Assembly (NCBI RefSeq): GCF_021531975.1
Contig: NZ_JAFBIY010000005.1
Coordinates: forward strand, 168,463-232,462
Direction: 5' to 3'
Source of the DNA: Faecalicatena contorta
GTDB taxonomy: Bacteria; Bacillota; Clostridia; Lachnospirales; Lachnospiraceae
Length of the DNA stretch: 64,000 nt
A model generated the notes under the pieces. The model was not told the origin of the DNA and searched no databases. It saw only the letters and a program-made list of their open reading frames with translations. The position numbers and the translations under genes are program-made. Shown here piece after piece: positions 1 to 5,243 of the stretch (within the stretch, counting starts at the first letter, position 1; each line of letters opens with the position of its first letter).

Positions 1-1
1 T

Positions 2-547
2 TCTGATAAAGAGCCAAAGGTACTCAAACCCAAACAGATCATGACAGAAAAGGCAGAAAACATAATCTTCGAAGAGAAAAATGTGGAAGAAAAGTATTAT
101 GTTTACGGTTATGGAAAACTGCAGGGAATATATGATCAGGCAGGTAAGGCGGTACAAAAAGCAAACGAATATAATGGCGTAGTTGTATCCGCATGGCAGA
201 CGTATATATGGGAACGCGGAAATCGTGACCTGAAGTACAGCATAGAAGGAAAAGAAGAAATGATAGAAAGCATACGCGCCGGGCTTACCAGCGGCAAAAC
301 GCCGGTTCAGGTAAAAGATGAGCTGTCCGGAGGAAGAAGTATCGACCTTACCGGATGCACAACAGATCAGATTTTGTATGTTGTCAATCAGGACGATCCG
401 GTAATTGCAGTACTGGATGGGAATACATTCGTCATTCTGACCGGGTATGGCGAGACGACAGTCAGCTATGTAGATGTAACAAGTGGTGAAAGTTACACGA
501 TATCACAGGAAGAAATGGACGGAAGGCTGAAAGCAGCCATAGGCTAA
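2..547 (+). CDS. C-terminal part of a protein with a possible C39-like (papain-fold) domain; 5' end outside window
   Basis: The reading frame is open from base 2, so the gene starts before the window; the ATG at 41 is internal. The visible 181 residues end in a stretch (VIAVLDGNTFVILTGYG then VDVTSGESYTI) that resembles the C-terminal half of C39-type peptidase-like domains, where a His/Asp pair follows a 'vxvlxgxhfvvitGy' strand. The usual His is replaced by Asn/Thr here, so catalysis is doubtful. No membrane segment is visible in this part. The gene ends inside a strong bidirectional hairpin and converges with queT. The family assignment is tentative; the CDS itself is well supported by codon structure. 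Confidence 0.55.
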   Translation, partial: SDKEPKVLKPKQIMTEKAENIIFEEKNVEEKYYVYGYGKLQGIYDQAGKAVQKANEYNGVVVSAWQTYIWERGNRDLKYSIEGKEEMIESIRAGLTSGKTPVQVKDELSGGRSIDLTGCTTDQILYVVNQDDPVIAVLDGNTFVILTGYGETTVSYVDVTSGESYTISQEEMDGRLKAAIG

Positions 548-591
548 AATCTGGGACGGGGTTTTTTTCAAAAAACCCCGTCCCAGATTTT
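546..591. terminator. bidirectional terminator between convergent genes
   Basis: A near-perfect inverted repeat with core GGGACGGGG, a T7 run, C, an A6 run, then CCCCGTCCC. The stem ends in A/T tracts on both sides, so it can terminate transcription from both directions. It overlaps the stop codon of the upstream gene. Almost the same palindrome recurs at 59741-59783. Confidence 0.85.
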
Positions 592-609
592 CGTTTTACC
601 GTGTCCCTT

Positions 610-1092
610 TTACGCGAACACGATATTTCTGTATTTTCGTAATGCGAAATAAAGTACCAGCCCCAGTACACCGCAGGAAAGAATCTCTCCAACACCGACT
701 GTCAGCATCATAAATGGAATCGGCAGCAGTACACCGTAGCCATAGCGCAGTATAAATGGTACAATAACGGTATTAGCAACGATTGGTGGAAGTGGTGCAA
801 GGAATACATTCTTATTACGAAGCTGATAAGTAAAGAAGGCTCCGATAAGAGTAGCAAGACTTCCGAATATGATGTCAGGAAGGATAGCCCCACCAAGAAT
901 ATTGCCGATCAGGCATCCGGCGAACAGACCGGGAATTGCGGCGGGAGTAAATAGTGGGAGAATGGTAAGTGCTTCGGCAATTCTTACCTGTATTTCTCCA
1001 AAGGAAAATGGTGCAAATACGTAAGTGAGCACCACGTAGATAGCAGCAATCATAGCTGCCTGTGTCAGAAAAGTGATGTTTTTGTTCTTCAT
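610..1092 (-). CDS. queT: QueT family queuosine-precursor ECF transporter S component
   Basis: A 160-residue integral membrane protein with about five hydrophobic segments. It matches the QueT family in length and in the N-terminal motif around residues 30-45 (FSFGEIQVRIAEALTILP) followed by the GLFAGCLIGNILGG segment. QueT is the substrate-binding S component of an energy-coupling-factor importer for queuosine precursors and works with a shared EcfA/A'/T module, which is not in this window. The start ATG has an AAAGGAGA ribosome binding site that lies inside the 3' tail of a preQ1-I-like riboswitch, which supports both the function and translational control by preQ1. The gene converges on the 5'-truncated gene before it. 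Confidence 0.9.
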   Translation of the reverse strand: MKNKNITFLTQAAMIAAIYVVLTYVFAPFSFGEIQVRIAEALTILPLFTPAAIPGLFAGCLIGNILGGAILPDIIFGSLATLIGAFFTYQLRNKNVFLAPLPPIVANTVIVPFILRYGYGVLLPIPFMMLTVGVGEILSCGVLGLVLYFALRKYRNIVFA

Positions 1093-1101
1093 TATTTTGT
1101 T

Positions 1102-1144
1102 CTCCTTTAGTTTTGTTTTACGAGTGGAAGGTCTCGAACACTCG
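1102..1144 (-). promoter_or_regulatory. preQ1-I riboswitch controlling queT
   Basis: On the minus strand a CGAGTG/CACTCG stem encloses a loop with UUCGAGACCUUC and is followed by an A-rich tail ending AAAACUAAAGGAG. This is the preQ1-I layout: a small hairpin plus an A-rich 3' tail forming an H-type pseudoknot. CCUU in the loop can pair with AAGG of the tail, which is the queT ribosome binding site, so ligand binding would block translation. It is called from motif layout and gene context; no covariance model was run. Confidence 0.78.
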
Positions 1145-1253
1145 GCACATTTTACGGCGGTGACCGCCGGAAAGCCCTATAGACCTTATTTTTTATGGAC
1201 TTTGCAACGATTAGGAGTATAGCATAGACGGATGGGAAAAGCAAGGAAAGTAC
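1109..1253. repeat. left copy of the queT leader (candidate attachment site plus promoter)
   Basis: This stretch is repeated in the same orientation at 4163-4293. The first 37 bases (1109-1145, the riboswitch hairpin and tail) are identical to 4163-4199. The rest (leader and promoter) is roughly 85-90% identical by eye, with a small extra hairpin here at about 1155-1170. The identical block is the likely recombination core; the diverged remainder would be element-borne sequence. Confidence 0.8.
1216..1244 (-). promoter_or_regulatory. promoter of queT leader (element-side copy)
   Basis: Minus strand TTGCTT (1239-1244), 17-base spacer, TATACT (1216-1221). Transcription would start about 65-70 bases before the riboswitch. 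The same promoter, also with a 17-base spacer, is present at 4256-4284 in the second copy of this leader. Confidence 0.7.
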
Positions 1254-1271
1254 AAAAAAAGTACCAAATTG
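1249..1271 (+). repeat. candidate integrase arm site, left
   Basis: AGTAC, seven A, GTACC, AAATTG. It matches 4038-4060 except for about two C/A swaps. Both copies lie 100-130 bases inside the boundary repeats, as expected for arm-type binding sites of a tyrosine recombinase. Confidence 0.5.
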
Positions 1272-1577
1272 GAAAGCCAGGGCAGAGAAATGAACACCCC
1301 CGGGTATAAAAAATTGAAAATTCCGATCAGGTAGCAGACCGGCGTACAACTTATCCTGGGGAGTTTTCTGATTGTTGCGCGTGAGAGTGATTAATTCCAT
1401 TGAGCTGTTAGTCTTTTTTGACTATGCGTTGTAGAGAAGATCGGGTTCTGTCTGCCAGACTCATTGATAATATGATAGAAAAATATAAAGAGATGGTTGA
1501 TAGTTCTGGCAAAAGATTTATGATAATCATATAGAAACACACAAAACAGCACTCGATTGCTGAGAAAGGGTTATGGT

Positions 1578-1673
1578 ATGAAGCCCGGTGACAAATATTA
1601 TGACGGACTAATTGTAGATAGCGGTCGTTCAATTAGAGAAATCGAAGAAGATATCGAAAAAGAGAAAGAATAA
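1578..1673 (+). CDS. 31-residue ORF, probable mobile-element gene remnant
   Basis: It encodes MKPGDKYYDGLIVDSG followed by a charged EIEEDIEKEKE tail. A GAGAAAGGG stretch 8-10 bases upstream could serve as ribosome binding site. A strong terminator follows about 40 bases later. The product resembles no family I can name; it may be the tail of a larger decayed gene or a genuine micro-ORF. The surrounding 1260-1575 and 1745-1940 stretches show no other convincing coding region. Confidence 0.3.
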   Translation: MKPGDKYYDGLIVDSGRSIREIEEDIEKEKE

Positions 1674-1714
1674 AAAATATCAAGTGGACACCAGAAATGC
1701 TTGAGGAATAGCTA

Positions 1715-1741
1715 CCACCAGTCATGCGACTGGTGGTTTTT
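1715..1741 (+). terminator. rho-independent terminator
   Basis: CCACCAGTC, four-base loop, GACTGGTGG, followed by TTTTTG. It is the 3' end of a plus-strand transcript inside the relic element. Confidence 0.85.
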
Positions 1742-1941
1742 GTTAATTATAAAAAGGAAATCACTCTATACGGTTGGGTATATTGTGCTTCATAAGTTAA
1801 TTAATGTTTAAGAAATTATCATTACTTTCCAATTCTCGGTATAGGCGAGAACGTTGCATCTGTATGTAATTTGCTATGAAATTAAAACATTCAAAGATAT
1901 GACTTGCGTCAACGGTATAAGTTTTATCATATATTTTTGGA

Positions 1942-1989
1942 ATGTTCATTCTGGCATTGCTGACATTCGTTTTTACGTTTATCAGATAA
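1942..1989 (+). pseudogene. hydrophobic peptide, possible remnant of a type I (holin-like) toxin
   Basis: The ORF reads MFILALLTFVFTFIR and stops; upstream in frame a stop lies at 1918-1920, so at most 22 residues are available. The hydrophobic run resembles the C-terminal half of small holin-like type I toxins. It converges on an antisense-type RNA gene (2005-2101) in the same arrangement as the intact toxin/RNA pair at 4408-4585. No good ribosome binding site or start region is visible, so the 5' half appears lost. Low certainty; it rests mainly on context. Confidence 0.35.
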
Positions 1990-2004
1990 TGTTTTAAGGC
2001 ATAG

Positions 2005-2101
2005 AAAAACCACCCCGAACTTTGACCGAGACAGGGTGGCGATTCTATGAATTTCCAATTTTACTTTTGAGGTCAACCACTTTGGCGGTTGTTCTCTTTG
2101 T
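2005..2101 (-). ncRNA. antisense-type RNA of a type I toxin-antitoxin module (orphan copy)
   Basis: Minus-strand promoter TTGCAC (2131-2136), 17-base spacer, TATATT (2108-2113), start near 2101. The RNA ends in a CCACCC...GGGGTGG hairpin followed by a T5 run near 2005. The promoter and first ~15 transcribed bases (through GACACAAAGAG) are almost identical to the antisense RNA at 4494-4585, which shows a common family. The facing toxin gene seems reduced to a fragment. Confidence 0.6.
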
Positions 2102-2139
2102 GTCTTTAATATAGCATATATGGCAGCAGGGTGCAAGAG

Positions 2140-2587
2140 TGAGCTCAAAATTGAGCATGTTCCAGAAATGGGAAGGCGGTAGCAAAATGCGACACTCTTT
2201 GGAGATAAGCTGAGTATCCGCATCGAGTACGCAGGTCAAAACTACCAAAGCGACAGTTTGCAATAGGGGTCACTCTCATTGTTACGCCCTATGAAGTCCT
2301 GTTTTGGGATTGCGAGGCGTGACAAATATGGGATGCCCTATCTTGGGGCTACCCTGTTTCTGGTGGAGACGTTTCCTTACTTTTGAGGAGACTGTTCATC
2401 TGGCACATACTCCAATAGATCTCCTGGCTGACAATTTAATTCTCCCAAAAGCTATCGTTATCTAATTCATCTTCCCATAAATCCATTGAAAATGAAGCAA
2501 AAGGAAAGAAGAAAAACAATATTGGCAATGGTACGTGAGTTGCCCAGAAACCGTCTATTTTGAATGTAGGGCGCAAGAAAAAGAACA
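2140..2587. other. non-coding part of the relic element
   Basis: Between the antisense RNA promoter and the end of the ribbon-helix-helix gene no ORF with a ribosome binding site or plausible composition was seen. The stretch holds several short inverted segments but nothing that can be assigned, for example, to an origin of transfer. Confidence 0.4.
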
Positions 2588-2791
2588 TTATGAATCGCGC
2601 TCCATTCGTTCATCAATAGCCTTTTTAATGTATCCGTTGACGGTTTCTCCTGCTGCCGTTGCTGCTGTCTTAATTTCTTCGTATTTTTCCTTTTGAACAT
2701 CTAAAGGAATACGTTTGAGTTTAGCTTTTGCGTATTTATACATGCTTTCTTTTCGTTGATCTGTTAATGACACTATTTCACCCTCTTTCAT
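2588..2791 (-). CDS. small Arc/MetJ-type (ribbon-helix-helix) DNA-binding protein
   Basis: 67 residues. The segment KLKRIPLDVQKEKYEEIKTA around positions 24-43, followed by AAGETVNGYIKKAIDERM, matches the strand-helix-helix pattern of Arc-like repressors common on Firmicutes phages and conjugative elements, where they act as small regulators or antitoxins. No toxin partner is adjacent. Two starts are possible: the ATG at 2791, or a GTG 18 bases downstream (2773) that has a better spaced GAGGG ribosome binding site. A promoter with TATACT and a 17-base spacer to TGTACA lies about 30-60 bases upstream. Confidence 0.65.
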   Translation of the reverse strand: MKEGEIVSLTDQRKESMYKYAKAKLKRIPLDVQKEKYEEIKTAATAAGETVNGYIKKAIDERMERDS

Positions 2792-3048
2792 GGACCCTTA
2801 AAAAATGGGTACACCTTTTCTAGCATGCCTTAAGTATACCATAATTGTAAAGATGTGTACATATCCTATATAATATAATCAAGATAAAGGTAAGGAAAAC
2901 AAAAGCAACCGGGAAGTGAAAAGCCCACAAACCTATCAGACCATTGGTTGAGTGAACCGTGATGAGCAATAGGAGCAAGAGAGACACTCTGATAGGGGTT
3001 GCCGGAATCCTTAACCGATATCTAGATTGTAGAAAGGTGGTACACATT

Positions 3049-3411
3049 ATGAAGCGATTTGATTTAAGAAGAATCATGCTGAAGGCGTGGGAACTGTTCC
3101 GTAAAGAACATGATCTGAGCTTTTCTGAGTGCTTGCATAGGGCGTGGATAAGCGCCAAGGCAGTAGAAATCAACGAAAAGCGCATTGAACGGGCTAAAAT
3201 AGCAACAGGCGTTACAGAGCCTACAGCTACGTGGAGTGATTGGAAGAAAGCCGGATATGAGGTAATCCACGGCTCCAAAGCCCTGTTCGGTTGTGGCCTG
3301 ATCTGGGGGGGGGTAAGGGAGATGGCAAGACCTACAAAGCCCGGTTCTTTGGACAGTCCCAAGTACAGGCATTTGCATAAAGAAAAGCCCTTGCCGGAGC
3401 GGGCACTCTGA
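3049..3411 (+). pseudogene. small mobile-element protein with a frameshift in a nine-G run
   Basis: Translation most likely starts at 3049 (AAAGGTGG at 8 bases) with MKRFDLRRIMLKAWELFRKE. The following segment (WISAKAVEINEKRIERAKIATG...GYEVIHGSKALFG) looks like a family found beside conjugative elements. After LIWGG at a run of nine G (3305-3313) the frame continues as VREMARPTKPGS. In the adjacent frame it reads GKGDGKTYKARFFGQSQVQ and stops at 3380, which looks more like a natural end. A one-base change in the G run therefore probably shifted the frame, either as a real mutation or phase-variable length or as a sequencing error. Function unknown. Confidence 0.5.
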
Positions 3412-3509
3412 CAGGGGCAAGTAACCCAAACACACAGAAAGGGTTAAGCAGATTATAACAGGACTGCTGCCCTTTTGCAAGAAGAAAAAGAAAAGGAAGA
3501 ATATAAGAC

Positions 3510-3878
3510 ATGGCCTATAAAGTGATTAACGAGGAATTACAGATAGCAAGCTGCAGAATAGCAGATTTGACAATGGAACAAGTGAAGACATTCTTGGAAA
3601 TATGGGATGATGATTCGTCAATTGGTACTCTTACTATGTTTTACGATCAGCATAGAGATTACCTTGTGTTGAATGAAGATAACGAAAATTTCCAACTGTA
3701 TCTAGATATTGTAGAAGTATATCTGAAAGCGAGTAAAGCGGGTAAAAAGAAACTTATGAACGAAGCACCAAGTTCCATGTTGGAAACGTTGAGGGTAATT
3801 AATGGATTCGAAAAGAGACGATTTATTAATACATGGATAGGCAGAGCGTGCCAAAAGAAAGAGAGCCACAAGTATTAA
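3510..3878 (+). CDS. hypothetical protein, 122 residues
   Basis: Starts with a GGAAG ribosome binding site about 10 bases before ATG. The product is acidic in its first two thirds (DLTMEQVKTFLEIWDDDSS, DIVEVYLKASKAGKKK) with no membrane segment and no motif I recognise. The last ~12 codons run into the start of the integrase remnant in another frame, so the C-terminus may be artificial, created by the deletion that removed most of the integrase. Confidence 0.5.
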   Translation: MAYKVINEELQIASCRIADLTMEQVKTFLEIWDDDSSIGTLTMFYDQHRDYLVLNEDNENFQLYLDIVEVYLKASKAGKKKLMNEAPSSMLETLRVINGFEKRRFINTWIGRACQKKESHKY

Positions 3879-3985
3879 AGACCATTTTGGGACATAGTTC
3901 GCTTGCTATGACAATGGATCTGTATAGTCATGTGCTGCCGGATACAAAGGCAGAGGAAATGGAGAAGATAGCAAATGCATTTTAA
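3848..3985 (+). pseudogene. C-terminal remnant of a tyrosine-type integrase
   Basis: The frame reads VLKTILGHSSLAMTMDLYSH then VLPDTKAEEMEKIANAF and stop. LGHSS...TMDLYSHV is the conserved C-terminal box of phage/ICE tyrosine recombinases: His of the 'LGH' box, and the nucleophile Tyr in 'DLYSH'. About 45 residues remain; the N-terminal arm- and core-binding domains and the first catalytic Arg are absent, so it is inactive. It sits next to the right boundary repeat, the usual place for an integrase gene. Confidence 0.85.
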
Positions 3986-4037
3986 AGAATCGGATAAATT
4001 CAAGAAAGGCGTTCTGAATTGACAGAGCGTCTTTTTA

Positions 4038-4060
4038 AGTACCAAAAAAGTACAAAATTG
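4038..4060 (+). repeat. candidate integrase arm site, right
   Basis: AGTACC, six A, GTAC, AAAATTG; near-identical partner of 1249-1271 at the other end of the relic element. Confidence 0.5.
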
Positions 4061-4090
4061 CATAAACAACGATAAACCAGTACATAAAGA

Positions 4091-4127
4091 AAAGCCTTAG
4101 AAACTGCGTATTTCTAGGGCTTTTTAA
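4091..4127. terminator. bidirectional terminator
   Basis: AAGCC..AGAAA, loop, TTTCT..GGCTT followed by TTTTT on the plus strand and A-rich sequence on the other side. It ends the integrase-region transcript and would also stop minus-strand transcription from the orphan queT leader. Confidence 0.7.
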
Positions 4128-4162
4128 ATTATGATAAATCATAATAAAACTACGGGCTATGA

Positions 4163-4293
4163 AGTTTTGTTTTACGAGTGGAAGGTCTCGAACACTCGGT
4201 GCATTTTCCGCGAAGCCCTATAGACCTTATTTTTATGGGCTTTGCAACGATTAGGAGTATAACATAGACGGAGGAGAAAAGCAAGGAAAGTAC
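4163..4293 (-). promoter_or_regulatory. orphan queT-type leader: promoter plus preQ1-I aptamer without a gene
   Basis: Second copy of the queT leader. On the minus strand it has TTGCTT-17-TATACT (4256-4284) and a riboswitch hairpin and A-rich tail identical over 37 bases to the copy before queT. The similarity stops at the end of the aptamer tail; the ribosome binding site and queT are replaced by unrelated sequence and a terminator at 4091-4127. The simplest reading is that this is the original queT promoter region, cut off from queT by the integrative element. Confidence 0.75.
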
Positions 4294-4294
4294 A

Positions 4295-4323
4295 TTGATT
4301 CTGTGATTGGAATATGATAAAAT
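4295..4323 (+). promoter_or_regulatory. promoter of the type I toxin gene
   Basis: TTGATT (4295-4300), 17-base spacer, TAAAAT (4318-4323). The leader that follows contains a GCGGAGGG/CCCTCCG hairpin (around 4364-4384) just before the ribosome binding site. Confidence 0.65.
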
Positions 4324-4407
4324 CTCGGCATGGGAAACCAGAGCGAGGCGGCTTACCCTTCTTTGCGGAGGGAACACCCTCCGGACGAAAGAAAGGAGGG
4401 CGATAAC

Positions 4408-4500
4408 ATGGTTACATATTCTGATCTGATTCAGTTTTGTATACTTTTGGTTGCCCTTGTGGGTCTGTGCTATCAGATTTTCAAGGGGACACGAAAATAG
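4408..4500 (+). CDS. holin-like type I toxin, small membrane peptide
   Basis: A 30-residue peptide, MVTYSDLIQFCILLVALVG then LCYQIFKGTRK. It has a single membrane span (about residues 8-25) and a basic tail, the pattern of the Hol_Tox / TxpA-like type I toxins of Firmicutes. It has a strong AAAGGAGGG ribosome binding site 7-8 bases before ATG and its own promoter. The 3' end is overlapped by a convergent RNA gene, so expression is probably checked by antisense RNA. Such peptides damage the membrane when overproduced; that is family knowledge, not visible here. Confidence 0.8.
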   Translation: MVTYSDLIQFCILLVALVGLCYQIFKGTRK

Positions 4501-4585
4501 CCGCCATTACTGCGAATAATGACGGCTGTTGTAAAATAGCTTTAACATTATAATCGGGTAAGCCGCTTCCGGTTTCCCTCTTTGT
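4494..4585 (-). ncRNA. antisense RNA antitoxin for the 4408-4500 toxin
   Basis: Minus-strand promoter TTGCAT (4615-4620), 17-base spacer, TATATT (4592-4597), start near 4585. The RNA ends in the AGCCGtCATTA...TAATGgCGGCT hairpin (4498-4527) followed by ATTTT. It overlaps the stop region of the toxin gene on the opposite strand, the usual 3'-overlap arrangement of TxpA/RatA-type modules. Its first ~15 bases match the orphan RNA at 2005-2101. Confidence 0.72.
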
Positions 4586-4748
4586 GTCTTTAATATAGCA
4601 TATCTGGCAATAGGATGCAAGAGTTTACGTTCAAAGAGAAAATCACGAAAATCAAGTATTCAAATGCAACACCTGGCATCTTTTTTTACTCTAATAGATG
4701 AGAGAAAGAACTGCCGGCATCAATAATACCTGAGAGGAAGGAAAAAGT

Positions 4749-5228
4749 ATGAAATGTGATGTGAATACATTTGCGCAGATGTATGAGACAGTGTATAAGG
4801 ATTTGTACCGGTTCGCTCTATGTATGATGAAAAATGCAGAGGATGCAGAGGATGCGGTCTCAGATGCAGTGCTTGCTGCGTATGAAAACATCCGAAAGCT
4901 GCGGAAAAAGGAATCTTTCAGAAGCTGGATGTTTACAATTGTGGCGAACATATGCAGGAAAAGGCTGAGACAGGCTGCGAAAAGAAAAGAAAATGAACAG
5001 GAAGAGACTTTATTTCAGATACCGGCAAGGAGCGTAGACTATGGGCTTGCGGTAGATGTGAGGAAGGCGTTTTTCATTCTTTCCGAAGAAGAGCAGATGA
5101 TTGTAGGATTATCGGTCTTTGGCGGGTATAACAGTACAGAAATCGGAAAAATACTCAAACTGAATGCAAACACAGTACGTTCCAGGAGAAAACGTGCATT
5201 GGCGAAAATGGAATGTATATTAAAGTAA
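4749..5228 (+). CDS. ECF-type sigma-70 family RNA polymerase sigma factor
   Basis: 159 residues, the usual ECF length. Region 2 covers about residues 8-75 (LYRFALCMMKNAEDAEDAVSDAV... then SFRSWMFTIVANICRKRLR) and region 4 about 100-155 (FILSEEEQMIVGLSVFGGYN, STEIGKILKLNANTVRSRRK, a helix-turn-helix that reads the -35 element). A GAGGAAGG ribosome binding site precedes the ATG. The next gene, 15 bases downstream, encodes a one-span membrane protein with a short cytoplasmic N-terminus, so the pair probably forms a sigma/anti-sigma system. The target promoter and signal are unknown. Confidence 0.9.
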   Translation: MKCDVNTFAQMYETVYKDLYRFALCMMKNAEDAEDAVSDAVLAAYENIRKLRKKESFRSWMFTIVANICRKRLRQAAKRKENEQEETLFQIPARSVDYGLAVDVRKAFFILSEEEQMIVGLSVFGGYNSTEIGKILKLNANTVRSRRKRALAKMECILK

Positions 5229-5243
5229 GAAAGAGGTGTCTGT

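Larger units (their letters stand above)
1109..4199. mobile_element. decayed integrative element inserted in the queT riboswitch
   Basis: The segment is bounded by 37-base identical direct repeats. Next to the right boundary it holds the C-terminal remnant of a tyrosine integrase (3848-3985). Just inside both ends are near-identical AGTAC-rich motifs (1249-1271 and 4038-4060), placed like integrase arm-binding sites. The interior holds small accessory ORFs typical of conjugative elements: a ribbon-helix-helix protein, a frameshifted small protein and a type I antisense RNA. No relaxase, no coupling ATPase and no complete integrase remain, so it cannot move by itself. The reading as an integrative element is inference from boundaries plus the integrase remnant. 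Confidence 0.65.

Noticed and set aside
1109..1145. The boundary repeat as a tRNA gene end (GGTCTCGAACACTCG resembles a T arm)
   Set aside because: No acceptor or anticodon arms fit; the minus strand reads as a preQ1-I riboswitch directly before queT.
2820..3362. 180-codon minus-strand frame over the small mobile-element gene
   Set aside because: The plus-strand frame has a ribosome binding site and protein-like sequence; the minus-strand product is a compositional shadow.
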